A stretch of 64,000 nucleotides of DNA from VXYL01 sp963666465. Its GTDB lineage: Bacteria; Pseudomonadota; Gammaproteobacteria; Pseudomonadales; Azotimanducaceae. Location of the stretch: positions 2,728,001-2,792,000 of the forward strand of contig OY762824.1 in the NCBI GenBank assembly GCA_963666465.1, read 5' to 3'. Below the pieces are notes generated by a model. That model worked only from the letters and a program-made list of their open reading frames with translations. It ran no database searches and had not been told where the DNA came from. The position numbers were made by a program, and so were the translations under genes. Shown one piece after another: positions 47,441 through 56,424 of this stretch; the first letter of the stretch is position 1, and each line of letters begins with the position of its first letter.

Positions 47441-47572
47441 ATGTTGAAACGACATGACGTACTGCCGGGCGGGCTCAAGGTCGACCAGGACTGGTGGCGC
47501 GCCATCAAGCTGGCCGGTCTGGTCGTGGGCGCCCTCGTGGCGGCCTACGTGGTCAACGCAACGCTCTTGTAA
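47441..47572 (+). CDS. 43-residue membrane protein
   Basis: It starts at ATG 47441 behind a strong ribosome site (AGGAGGAAACC). The protein has a charged head (LKRHDVLPGGLKVDQDWWRA) and one membrane helix (IKLAGLVVGALVAAYVVNAT). It follows the coiled-coil relic and is closed by a hairpin at 47,581. The strong signal and clean end support translation. Function unknown; it could pair with the protein encoded upstream. Confidence 0.6.
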   Translation: MLKRHDVLPGGLKVDQDWWRAIKLAGLVVGALVAAYVVNATLL

Positions 47573-47993
47573 CGCGGAACGGCCCTCCCCTTCGGGGAGG
47601 GCCCGACCGTCGTCTCCGCAGGCTCCTCGCGCGGGATCCGAACGACCTGCACGCCAGGGAGCGGATTGCCCATCGCAACTCAACTCATGACGACCCTGTC
47701 CCCGGCCGCCTGGCGGCGACCTGGTGGCCTCGCAGGCGATCTGGAGTGATGTGACGGTCGCCACAGTGGCCTCGTCCGATACTTGGGCCGCGTTTTCGAG
47801 TACCAGGGCATTGTGGGGCGCGATCTCGATGAAGATCTCGGTGGATATGCTGTGCACAAGCGCCGTCATCGTGCGACGGGTGGAGTGGCCGCGGCGGCGG
47901 CCCCGGGCAGCCACATCGTCCTTCCCTATGCTGACGTCATCCGCCGACGCATACTAGGGAATCGCTCGCTGACAGGGACGTCGAGGACGACTC
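47573..47993. other. Terminator hairpin and gene-free stretch
   Basis: GGCCCTCCCC-TTC-GGGGAGGGCC (47,581-47,603) is a strong hairpin just after the small gene, without a clear T run. The rest shows no gene I can support. Confidence 0.5.
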
Positions 47994-48428
47994 ATGAGAA
48001 ACACAGTGCTCCGTCGTTCCGTCGCGCTTGCCGTCATCGTCCTCTGCGCGAATCCGGCCTTCGGACGCGCAGGGGGGTGCGAAGGCGGTGACAGCCGGGC
48101 ATGGTCGTCAACGCTGCCGGGCGGGGCTTCGGTGTCTTGGCGGATGCGGAGAGACTTGGGGGGGTGTCGCCACGTCACGGCCGTCATTCCTCGGTTCCCG
48201 AAGGGCGCAGCCGAAGCGGCTCGCACGCTGGGCGAACTTGCGGAGGCCCTGATGCTGGTGGGCGGCGACTTCTCCCGCGGCGACCTCGTCGGCTTCTGCG
48301 TGGCAGCGCTGGCGGGCGGCGACGTGAGCAACAGCCACCACAAGCGTTTCCACGGGCGCTGGTCTTCGGCAACATGCAAGGTCGGCAAGGCCGAACTGAC
48401 ATTGACCCTGTCCGTGGACACGATCTAG
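47994..48428 (+). CDS. Secreted hypothetical protein
   Basis: 144 residues with a signal peptide (RSVALAVIVLCANPAFG, cleavage near residue 25). The mature part has four cysteines (GGCEGG, GGCRHV, GFCVAA, ATCKVG), which suggests two disulfides in the periplasm. The end TCKVGKAELTLTLSVDTI looks like a beta edge. No family is known to me. ATG 47994 is the only start giving the signal. From 48,429 to 48,742 I see no gene. Confidence 0.55.
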   Translation: MRNTVLRRSVALAVIVLCANPAFGRAGGCEGGDSRAWSSTLPGGASVSWRMRRDLGGCRHVTAVIPRFPKGAAEAARTLGELAEALMLVGGDFSRGDLVGFCVAALAGGDVSNSHHKRFHGRWSSATCKVGKAELTLTLSVDTI

Positions 48429-48742
48429 GGGAATGTGGCATTGCCACGCCGTCCGCACCATCGCGGATGCGCGCGGCAAGGCGCATGTGCACGTCGTCAT
48501 CCTCGGACTAGACCACCGGAGCGCCACGCGGGTGGAAGAGCGGGCGTTCAGCTATCCCGACATCAACGGCGAGCCGGAGGACACACGTCACGCGGAGCTG
48601 TCCGCCTCTCGCCGCATCCAGAGGCGGGAAGCCAAAGCGGAAACGGGCGAGACGCCACGGCTGAGTGGAGCGACTCCCGGGCACGGACACGCCACGCTCA
48701 ACGCCGGTGCTGGAACGCCGCGGCAGTGGTCTGCTGCGGGCG

Positions 48743-49941
48743 TCAGGCGGTGGCGGCGAGATAGTCGGCCCATTGCTGCATGAGCGTCCTGCGGCGATCG
48801 AACAGGTCGCTGCGGCGGTAGGCGGCCTCGACGCGGTCACGGTTGACGTGCGCCAGGGCGAGCTCGCAGACTTCGCCCGGCGCGTCGGTGCACTCGGCGG
48901 CCCAGTCCCGGAAGCTCGAACGGAATCCGTGCGGCACGGCGTCGATGCCGCGCCCGTGGAGGAGCTTGGCCAGGGTCTGCGCGCGCTGCACGCGCCCGAT
49001 GGGGGACGGGAACAGGATGCCGTGGCCGTGGGTCAGTTCCCGCCGCGCCTCGTCGAGGACGCGGAGGGCACGGTCGGACAGCGGCACGCGGTGCTCGATG
49101 CCGGCCTTCATGCGCTCCGCGGGGATCGTCCAGACAGCGCCTTCCATGTCGATGTCGTCCCAGACCGCTGTGCGGACCTCGCCCGAGCGGGTGGCGGTCA
49201 GCACCAGCAACTCGAGGGCGAGCACGGCGCCCCGGTAGGCGTCCGAACCGCGCACCTTGCGGAGTGCGGCGCCCACTTCGGCGTGCGGCAGGGCCTTGTG
49301 GTGAACGCGGCGCCCGGCATTGTTCGGCAGCGCGGCCGCAAGCGCCTCGCCGGCGGGGTTGTCGGGACGGTGGCCCTGCGCGACCGCCCACTTCATGACC
49401 GCGCCGATGCGCGACCGCACCCGCTTCGCGGTCTCGCGCTTCTCCGTCCAGATCGGCTGCAGGACGGCCATGACGTCGCCGCCGGTGACGGCATCCACCG
49501 GCAGGTCGCCGAGCCGGGGCAGGATGTAGTCGCGCAGGGTCGACCGCCAGCTGTCCTCGGTCCTGCCGCCGGGCTTCCAGTTGCCGGCGTGGATGGCCAT
49601 GACCCTGTCGGCGGCTTCGGCGAAGGTGGGCGCGCCGCGGCCCGAGCGGCGGCGGGATCGCGGCCCTCCGCGATGGCCTGGGCGTTCTCCAGCGCCCGCT
49701 GGCGGGCCAGGGCGAGGGTCACGACGGGGTATCGGCCGAGGCCGAGGCTGGTGGGTCTGCCGCCGATGCGGACGCTCTGCGTCCAGCACTTGGCGACGCG
49801 GTTGCGGGAGCCGGGCCGGACGAGGAGACTCAGGCCGAGGCCGCCGCGTCCGTCGCCGTAGCGGCCGGGGACGTTGACGGTCTTGACGAAGGTGGCGGAC
49901 AGCATGGTGGAGCGTTTGATCGGTTTCATGGCGGTTTCCAT
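48743..49941 (-). CDS. Tyrosine integrase, third copy, with one frameshift
   Basis: The N-terminal piece starts at ATG 49941 (MLSATFVKTVNVPGRYGDGR, then SLGLGRYPVVTLALARQRA). It runs to about 49,640, where one base is lost or gained. The main frame then gives APTFAEAADRVMAIHAGNW, the catalytic TATRSGEVRTAVWDDID, VPHGFRSSFRDWAAEC and LALAHVNRDRVEAAYRRSDL. It is the same P4-like group as the pair at 25.7-28.2 kb. An AT-rich stretch lies upstream (about 50,000). It probably belonged to the plasmid-like element. Confidence 0.82.
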
Positions 49942-50103
49942 TACTCGTTCCAGTACGTTGAAGAATCGAGATGGAGTGTGCCGGGGTGGCACGCCAAGCG
50001 CCAATAACTTTATGTTTATCAGTTGCTTAAAGAACCTTGGGAGCGATCCCGGAATCCCCTGAACCCCTGATGTTGCGCTAGCGACGGGCGCAACACGTTC
50101 GCG

Positions 50104-50565
50104 ATGCTGCCGAGCGGGGACTGGGGCGTCCGGCTCCACGCCTCGGCGTCGCGGCGGGCACGCATCGGCGACACGGTGGAGGTCGCGGTGACCGCCAGGT
50201 CGGGCCGCATCGCACACGTCAAGGCGCGGGTCACTGACATCGTCGAGAACGACCACGGCGACCGCCAGGCGATCGGCGAGATCGTCGAGCGCGACAGCGA
50301 CCGCGGCCGGGAGCCGCACTTCGAGGCTGCGGACGGCGTCACGGCGGCCTGCCCCGTCTGCGGCACCACGGCGTGCGACTCCGGGATCGCCGGCCACTGC
50401 ACCATCTCGCCGGAGCACCACCCACGCGAGTTCGGCGACATCCCGCTGGCGGACACGCCGCGCGAGGACTTCGACACCCACGTCGAGCCGATTGCGCGCG
50501 CACAGGACTGGAACCACTGGTCCGAGGCAAGACACCGCCAACACGCTGATTTAACTACATTTTAG
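50104..50565 (+). CDS. Hypothetical protein with a zinc-finger-like segment
   Basis: 153 residues. The first half (GDTVEVAVTARSGRIAHVKA, then RVTDIVENDHGDRQAIGEI) resembles a small beta domain, as in the protein at 37,838. The second half has ACPVCGTTACDSGIAGHCTI, a possible metal site. The start may be truncated, because the frame begins abruptly after AT-rich DNA. The end (LTTF) runs into TGATTTAACTACATTTTAG, a sequence also similar at 38,149, perhaps the edge of an insertion. Function unknown. Confidence 0.5.
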   Translation: MLPSGDWGVRLHASASRRARIGDTVEVAVTARSGRIAHVKARVTDIVENDHGDRQAIGEIVERDSDRGREPHFEAADGVTAACPVCGTTACDSGIAGHCTISPEHHPREFGDIPLADTPREDFDTHVEPIARAQDWNHWSEARHRQHADLTTF

Positions 50566-50762
50566 TTCAAGTGTCCAGCGCGGTTACTGCTTGCCGTACT
50601 GCATCGCAAACGAGACTTTGATAAGGTGAGCGCAATGTCCTGTCCAATACCGTCGGCCTGCTGCTGCCGTGCGGACCCCGACGCCCCGACGGCGGTCGTT
50701 CCTCCCGGCGCCCGGCCGAGACGGACGACTCCGCGCCTCGCGCGACGGGGCGAACCCCGGCT

Positions 50763-50865
50763 CCGAGCCTGCCGCGCCGTCCCGTCCCGTCAAGGCGGAC
50801 CCCTGCGGGACGCCGCCGTCCGCGTGCGGCCGGCGTCGGCCTTGACCGTCCGTTCCGGGGCGCGG
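50763..50865 (+). ncRNA. Hairpin leader, copy C
   Basis: It has the same plan as copies A, B and D: GAGCCTGCCGCGCC, CCCGTCAAGGCGG, then GGCCTTGACCGTCCG and GGGGCGCGG. Pairing of GTCAAGGC with GCCTTGAC is kept. It stands before the NADAR-like gene. Confidence 0.5.
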
Positions 50866-50910
50866 CGGCCGCGTGGCCATCGGGCTTCGCCCACCACCAG
50901 AGAGAATCCA

Positions 50911-51936
50911 GTGTCCAGCAATCCGCATCCCCCACCGCCCCGGAGGGCATCGACCGCTTCCGCGGCGAGTTCGCCTTCCTGTCCAACTTCCACCGCCATC
51001 CGTTCGAGTGGCGCGGCCATCTTTTCGCCACGGCGGAACACGCGTTCCAGAGCGCGAAGTCGCGCGACGAGCGAGAACGGGCGCGCATCCGCGAAGCCGC
51101 CTCCCCGGCGGAGGCGAAGCGCCTCGGCCGCCGCGCCGACCTGCGCTGCGAGTGGGAGCGGATCAAGGACGACGTCATGCACTCCGTCCTGCGGGCGAAA
51201 TTCGCCGTCCCCGAACTCCGCGACGCGCTGCTCGCCACCGGCGACGCCGAACTCGTCGAGGGCAACGCCTGGGGTGACACCTACTGGGGGCGTCTGCGGC
51301 GGCCGCGGCAGGAACCAGCTCGGCCGCACCCTGATGCGCATCCGCGACGACATCCGCCGCCGCGCCGGGCGCACCGACGCCCACACATGCCCCTGGCAGC
51401 GGTGCCCGCACCGTCCCTCCGGGCACGTCACGCCGCCGGTTCTCGAGGACCAGGCCTCCCACGGAGTAGTCGCCTCGACCTGGCCGCCGGGGGACCGCCC
51501 GCCGGTCGTGCCGTCGCTGCACCCAGTGCGCGCCGCCGCCGAGGCCGGCCGCGACGTTCTCGCGGCTGCCCCGCCCACGCCGCGTCCGCGCGGCACCGTG
51601 CGCTCCGACTACGACGTCGTCGAGTTCCCGCACGCGCTGATCGCCGCGCAGCTCGACGCCGCGCAGGAGGAGGGGTACGGGTACGGCTACGAGCACGCCA
51701 TGGAGTCCGCCTGCGAGCGGTTGCGCGAGAACGGCCGCCTGCCGGCCGCCACCGCCGCGCTGCACTGCCTGGCCCGCCGGCATCCCGATCTCTTCGCCGA
51801 CACCGTCCGCTACCTGTTCGGCGTCGACCGCGACATCGCCGCCGCGGTGACCGAGAGCGTGCGGCTCGGCCACGCCCTCGACGAGCCCCTCGACGCGGCG
51901 CTGAACGCGGCCGGGACCGCGGAGGCCGCGCCATGA
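50911..51936 (+). CDS. NADAR-domain protein with extra C-terminal region, frameshifted
   Basis: The NADAR core (DUF1768) lies at about 50,945-51,290: GIDRFRGEFAFLSNFHRHPF, HLFATAEHAFQSAKSRDER, then GNAWGDTYWG. Its last part (VCGGRGRNQLGRTLMRIRDD) continues in another frame after the G run near 51,285. That frame stays open to 51,936 with EEGYGYGYEHAMESACERL and RRHPDLFADTVRYLFGV, perhaps a second gene. Some NADAR proteins remove ADP-ribose from DNA guanines and so counter DarT-type toxins. The stop overlaps the next ATG. The start is uncertain. Confidence 0.7.
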   Translation: MSSNPHPPPPRRASTASAASSPSCPTSTAIRSSGAAIFSPRRNTRSRARSRATSENGRASAKPPPRRRRSASAAAPTCAASGSGSRTTSCTPSCGRNSPSPNSATRCSPPATPNSSRATPGVTPTGGVCGGRGRNQLGRTLMRIRDDIRRRAGRTDAHTCPWQRCPHRPSGHVTPPVLEDQASHGVVASTWPPGDRPPVVPSLHPVRAAAEAGRDVLAAAPPTPRPRGTVRSDYDVVEFPHALIAAQLDAAQEEGYGYGYEHAMESACERLRENGRLPAATAALHCLARRHPDLFADTVRYLFGVDRDIAAAVTESVRLGHALDEPLDAALNAAGTAEAAP

Positions 51937-52347
51937 GGCTGCACCGCATCGTCGGCCGCGCGCGCATGTGCGGCCCCAGCGCGATGTCCGCCGTCACGGG
52001 CCTGCTCACCCACGACTGCTCGGCGCTCCTGCGCGAGGTCACCGGGCGGACACAGATCCACGGCGTGCAGGGCTACGAGCTCATGGCTGCCATGGCGCTG
52101 GCCGGCTGGCGCTGCGAGCGCACCCTGCACCGCGGCGCTTCGCGTCCGACGCTCGCCGCCTGGCTGCGCGGGCACGACACCTTCGCCGACTCCTTCGTGC
52201 TGGTCATGCGACGCCACTTCATCGCGCTCGGCGACGGCGAGATCGCCGACAGCGGCTGGATGTACGACCGCCGGCCGCAGCCCGCCGCCACCGCGCCCGC
52301 ACCGCCGCGTGCGCGTGCGCCAGACCATCGCATGCCGCCGCGAGTAG
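51933..52347 (+). CDS. Cysteine-peptidase-like protein
   Basis: About 130 residues. It opens MRLHRIVGRARMCGPSAMSA, with a Cys at the head of a helix, and later VLVMRRHFIALGDGEIADSG, with a His, the layout of papain-like C39-type folds. ATG 51933 overlaps the preceding stop. The frame stays open through the next leader into the SLOG gene, so the real stop is probably the TAG at 52,345-52,347, which needs a one-base shift. Function in the plasmid is unknown. Confidence 0.5.
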
Positions 52348-52390
52348 CGCGTCCGACGCCATCCGCGGGGGCGGGCGCCTTCCGCCGAGC

Positions 52391-52516
52391 CTGGTCCGCG
52401 CCCGCCGCCGTCAAGGGCGGCCCTGCGGGTGCCGCCGACCACCGGCCGCCCGACCGAAGCGGGAAGGGGCGCGGAAGGGGCGGCAGCCTTGACTGGCGGC
52501 TTGCCGGCGCGGACCC
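52391..52516 (+). ncRNA. Hairpin leader, copy D
   Basis: Outer arms TGGTCCGCGCC and GGCGCGGACC, inner arms GCCGCCGTCAAGG and CCTTGACTGGCGGC, with a longer GC-rich insert than the other copies. The outer stem differs from copy A in both arms but still pairs. It precedes the SLOG gene by 37 bases. Confidence 0.55.
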
Positions 52517-52553
52517 CCGGAACGCGGAGAGCGCCACCCCACGAGGAGATTCC

Positions 52554-53345
52554 ATGAACCGTCAGCCTTCCATCGAACCACCCGCAGCCATCGGCAACGC
52601 CAACCGCACTTTCGCCCCTCTTTGCCGAGACCTGGCCGCCGAGCAGCTCCGTCCGGAGGACTTCGACCCCGAAGTCGTCTCCCGACTGCGCGAGGCGCCG
52701 GCCCGGACCGAGCCCCACCCTGGTTCGTTCGCCTACGCCGGCGTCGGGTCGCGCCGCACGCCGCCGGACATCCTCGACGCCATGGCCGACATCGCGCAGA
52801 CGCTCGGCGACGCCGGAACGGCGCTGTCCACCGGCGGCGCCCATGGCGCGGACAAGGCGTTCGAAACCGGCGCGTTGCGCACCGACGCGCCGATCACCGT
52901 CCACGCGCCCTGGCCCGGCTACAACGGCTACCGGCCGGGGCGCGATCCCGAGACCGACATCGACATCGTGCATCCGAAGTCCACGAAGACCGTCGCAGGC
53001 CACGGCTACGCGGACCTCGCGCGGGAGCACCACCCGCGGTGGAACCGCTGTAGCCGCGGCGCCCGCACGCTGTTCGTGCGCAACGTCTCGATACTGGCCG
53101 GGGCGGTCGACGACGGCGGAACGCTGCCGGTGCGCGCGGTGATCGCCTGGACGCCGAACGGGCTCGCGGTCGGGCGCGAGGCGGGCGGCACCGGCCACAC
53201 GCTCAGGACCGCCGCGTCGCTCGACATCCCGTGCGTCAACCTGTCCCCGCGCACGCCGCCCGAACGCAACGCCGCCGCGCTCGCCGCCGTTCCCCGCGTC
53301 GTCCGCGAAGCCGTCCTCGGGCGGGTGCCCGGGCTGCCGAGGTAG
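52554..53345 (+). CDS. SLOG-family (DprA/LOG-like) nucleotide-binding protein
   Basis: 263 residues from ATG 52554, behind GAGGAG. The Rossmann-like core has FAYAGVGSRRTPPDILDAM near residue 60 and the loop ALSTGGAHGADKAFETGA near 92, both SLOG nucleotide-binding signatures. GGTGHTLRTAASLDIPCVNL near 225 completes the fold. SLOG proteins sense or process NAD-derived and cyclic nucleotides, or act like DprA on DNA. Position behind a hairpin leader and after NADAR suggests an anti-defence function, which is inference. Confidence 0.8.
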   Translation: MNRQPSIEPPAAIGNANRTFAPLCRDLAAEQLRPEDFDPEVVSRLREAPARTEPHPGSFAYAGVGSRRTPPDILDAMADIAQTLGDAGTALSTGGAHGADKAFETGALRTDAPITVHAPWPGYNGYRPGRDPETDIDIVHPKSTKTVAGHGYADLAREHHPRWNRCSRGARTLFVRNVSILAGAVDDGGTLPVRAVIAWTPNGLAVGREAGGTGHTLRTAASLDIPCVNLSPRTPPERNAAALAAVPRVVREAVLGRVPGLPR

Positions 53346-53351
53346 GCCGCC

Positions 53352-53790
53352 GTGCACGATTCCCCCTACACCCTCGACGAGCGCGCCGCCCGCGCCGCCG
53401 GGGCCGTGGTTCGCGGCGCAGAGCTGCGCCTGCCGTGCCCTGTCCACAACAGCTCCCCGGAGACGCTGGCGATCCGCCAAGGCGACCGCGCGCCGGTCTG
53501 GCACTGCCACGCCGGCTGCAACCCGGTCCACGTCCGCGAAGCGCTGCTCGCCGCGGGGATCCTCCTGCGCGAGCGTTCCCCGTCTCCCGGCCCCCCGCCG
53601 CGTCCCGCGGACGACCGTTCGCCGCCGCGCTGGATCGCCCGGGTCTGGAATCGCGCCGCACCCATCGCCGGCACGCTGGCGGACGATTACCTCCGCGCCC
53701 GCGGCCTGGCGCCGCCATGGACGGCGGCGTCCTCGCCGTGGCCGAAGGCATCGAAACCGCGCTCGCCTACGCGGCGCTCACCGGTCGTGA
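53352..53790 (+). pseudogene. Toprim primase relic with an internal deletion
   Basis: GTG 53352 starts YTLDERAARAAGAVVRGAEL and LRLPCPVHNSSPETLAIRQG, then WHCHAGCNPVHVREALLAAG, a CHC2-type zinc domain of plasmid primases. After LADDYLRARGLAPP the centre is missing, and GVLAVAEGIETALAYAALTG, the Toprim motif, follows in another frame at 53,719-53,788. So most of the catalytic domain has been lost. It is the last recognisable plasmid gene before the backbone resumes. Confidence 0.7.
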
Positions 53791-54026
53791 CCGCATTGGG
53801 TGGTATCTGCACCTGTTGGACACCGCTGTTGGACACCGCGCAGCATGATCCGCTCAAGTACGAGCCCGCCGTGCCACAAGCGATACCCGAAGACAGTGGA
53901 TCGGAAACCGGAGAGGAGGTTCACGGCTGGAGTGTCATCGAAACGGGGCAATCAGATGGGGCAAAGTGGAGAAGCTAATGATGAGCATCGTATTCGTTGG
54001 GCTCGGCAACTACGCCGACTAAGCAA

Positions 54027-54342
54027 GCTGGCCGAATGCCGACAGGGTGACAGGACGGCTTGGCTGGGGCAGGAAGCGTTGCCGAAAGGCAACGGTTCTT
54101 GTGGCGCTAGGAGCCTGCGCCGTAGAACGGCGCCGGCTCCTAGCCGAAGTGGCGAGCGGAAGCGAGCCCGAAGGCCAGCAGTTGCGCAGCAACTGCCGAC
54201 GCGCCCGTCAGGGCGCGCTAGCGCGCCCTTGCGGGCGCGTTGGCAGTTCGCTTCGCGAACTGCTTGGCCTTCCGGGCGCGTCGGCGGGACGTCCTCCCTG
54301 TGGAGAAGCTGCCGTGCTCTTTGGTGGTCGGCAGGTGATGGA
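54027..54342 (+). repeat. Cluster of stem-loop repeats (families T and U)
   Basis: The T module starts AAGCTGGCCGAATGCCGACA and includes the hairpin GCGTTGCCGAAAGGCAACG. A U module follows with GCGCCCTTGCGGGCGC and GCAGTTCGCTTCGCGAACTGC. Similar modules lie at 56,884-57,045 and, reversed, at 59,205-59,330. No gene is seen in 53,790-54,516. Confidence 0.7.
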
Positions 54343-54433
54343 GGAGCCTTCAGCCGGGGAAGCATCCCCGACCGCTGACGCGTAAGGAAGTGCCGGCAAT
54401 TCCCCCATCGCTGGGGGCGTACTTCCATGCAAG
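54343..54433 (+). repeat. 91-bp dispersed repeat, copy R2
   Basis: Same sequence as R1, R3 and R4 with few changes. Intergenic, 83 bases before the transporter gene. Confidence 0.85.
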
Positions 54434-54516
54434 GATTGCGGGGTGTGGGTTTCGGCATCCGAAAGTGCGCGGCAGGTCTGGTAGCGTAGGGTTGCGGAGT
54501 TCGCAGGAGGGGAGAC

Positions 54517-56007
54517 ATGCCGCTTCGGGGCAAGCTGGGCTTCAACATGAAGCTCTCGTTCGGGGTCGGGCAGGCTGCGGAGGGGTTCTTTGGTGCCGCC
54601 TACGGCACGTTCCTGATCTTCTACTACAACCAGGTTCTTGGGATGCCGGGCACGTTGGCTGGGGCCGCCGTGGGCATCGCGCTGGTGGTGGATGCGTTCA
54701 CCGATCCCCTGGCTGGCTCGCTTTCCGACCACTGGAACTCGCGCTACGGACGGCGGCATCCGTTCATGTATGCGTCCATCCTGCCGCTCATGGTGTCGTT
54801 CTATTTCCTGTTCTTCCCGCTCGTCACTAGCGACATGGGGCTGTTCGTGTGGCTCGTGGTGTTCTCCAACGCCACGCGCACGGCGATGTCGCTCTATCAC
54901 GTGCCGCACATCGCCCTCGGCGCCGAGATGAGCGAGGACTACGACGAACGCTCGAAGCTCGTGGGCTATCGGATGTTCTTCGCCAACGTCGGCGGGCTGC
55001 TCACGTTCGCGCTCGGCTTTGGCTACTTCTTCCTGCCGACGCCTGAGTTCGAGAACGGCCAGCTCAACGCGGCTTCCTATCCGCCCTTCGCCATTCTCCT
55101 GGCGGTGCTCATGGGGATCACGATCTTCTGGAGTGGCTGGGGAACGCGGGCTGCGATCCCGCACCTTCCCACCGTGCCCGCCGGGCCGCGCCTGAGCATC
55201 GGCAAGGTGTTTTGGCGTGTGCTGGTGGACATCGCCGCCGCCATGCGCAGCCGATCCTTCCGCTGGCTGTTTCTTGGGGTCTTGATCGTCTTCGTCATGG
55301 TGGGGGTGAACGGGGGACTGGATCTCTACATCTTCACCTATTTCTGGGAGCTGGACCGGGTTTCGCTCCTGACCGTGATCCTGGCCTATCCGGTCGGCGT
55401 GATGCTCGGTTCGTTCTTCTGCCCTGCCTTCTTCAACCGCTTCGGCAAGAAGGCGGGGCTGATGTTCGGCGCCTGTTCGTGGCCGCTGTGGCAGACGCTG
55501 CCCATTGTCGCGCGGCTGCTCGACTGGTTCCCGGAGAACGGGGACCCGATGCTGGTTGTGCTGCTGGTGGCCATCAAGGTAGTTCAGGGCGCCTGCACCG
55601 TGCAGGCGAACGTCGCTTTCGGCTCGATGGTGGCGGACATCGTGGACGAGCACGAATACGAGACCGGCCACCGTCAGGAGGGCATCTTCTTCGCCGCCAG
55701 TTCCTTCTCCGCCAAGGCCACCTCCGGCATTGGCAACGTCATCGCCGGCATCGCCCTCGACATCATTGCATGGCCGCGTGGCGCGCACATCCGCACCGCC
55801 GCCGACGTGCCGCCGGAGACGCTGGTGAATCTTGGACTCGTCTATGGCCCCATCGTCGCGGCATTCGGCTTCGTCTCGGTGTGGTGCTATACCCATTACC
55901 GGCTGACGCGGGAGCGGCATGCGGAGATCCTCGATGTGCTTTCGCGGCGGCGCGAGGAAGCATTGGCCACGGGCCAGCCGGCGGCGAGTGGCGCTCGGTC
56001 GGCATAG
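54517..56007 (+). CDS. MFS transporter of the GPH (sugar:cation symporter) family
   Basis: 496 residues, about 12 membrane helices. The GPH signatures are visible: DAFTDPLAGSLSDHWNSRYG near residue 68, GRRHPFMYASILPL, SLYHVPHIALGAEMSEDYDE near 130, and SMVADIVDEHEYETGHRQEG near 370, which are the conserved acidic and charged loops. These carriers import glycosides, sugars or sugar acids with Na+ or H+. ATG 54517 follows GGAGGGGAG. It ends 33 bases before the split SRPBCC gene. Confidence 0.9.
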   Translation: MPLRGKLGFNMKLSFGVGQAAEGFFGAAYGTFLIFYYNQVLGMPGTLAGAAVGIALVVDAFTDPLAGSLSDHWNSRYGRRHPFMYASILPLMVSFYFLFFPLVTSDMGLFVWLVVFSNATRTAMSLYHVPHIALGAEMSEDYDERSKLVGYRMFFANVGGLLTFALGFGYFFLPTPEFENGQLNAASYPPFAILLAVLMGITIFWSGWGTRAAIPHLPTVPAGPRLSIGKVFWRVLVDIAAAMRSRSFRWLFLGVLIVFVMVGVNGGLDLYIFTYFWELDRVSLLTVILAYPVGVMLGSFFCPAFFNRFGKKAGLMFGACSWPLWQTLPIVARLLDWFPENGDPMLVVLLVAIKVVQGACTVQANVAFGSMVADIVDEHEYETGHRQEGIFFAASSFSAKATSGIGNVIAGIALDIIAWPRGAHIRTAADVPPETLVNLGLVYGPIVAAFGFVSVWCYTHYRLTRERHAEILDVLSRRREEALATGQPAASGARSA

Positions 56008-56192
56008 ACCGAAGGGCAAGGCTGGTGAATGTGAGGGGCATGGTGCCTTGGGGCGTCGTCATTGCGACGCTGGTGGCCGCAACGGCGGTGGCCGAAGTGG
56101 TCGTGATGGATGAGCGTGGGTTCGTGTCCAGGCATCGGCTCGAAATTGCGGCAACTCCGGCGCAGGTGTTCGAGGCGCTTGCGAAGGAAACC

Positions 56193-56283
56193 GGAGCCTT
56201 CAGCCGGGGAAGCATCCCCGACCGCTGACGCGCAAGGAAGTACCGGCAATTCCCCCATCGCTGGGGGCGTACTTCCATGCAAG
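56193..56283 (+). repeat. 91-bp dispersed repeat, copy R3, inside the SRPBCC gene
   Basis: It lies between GAAACC and CCTGGTGG. AGCCT occurs at 56,195-56,199 and again at 56,282-56,286. Deleting from 56,200 to 56,286 gives E-T-G-A-W-W-D-P in frame. It brings an in-frame TGA at 56,226. Confidence 0.9.
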
Positions 56284-56424
56284 CCTGGTGGGACCCGGCG
56301 CACACCTATTGGGGCGACACCTCGCGTCTGAAGCTCGACCAGGACTGCGGTCCAGGCCTTTGCGAGACATCCGCCGACGGGAGCTTCGTCATCCACATGC
56401 GCATTGATGCATATCGGCCCGGCA

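Noticed and set aside
54208..56019. 603-codon minus-strand frame opposite the transporter
   Set aside because: It is His, Glu and Arg rich antisense of a membrane protein. Part of it covers repeat R2, which explains similar peptides seen in other shadows.
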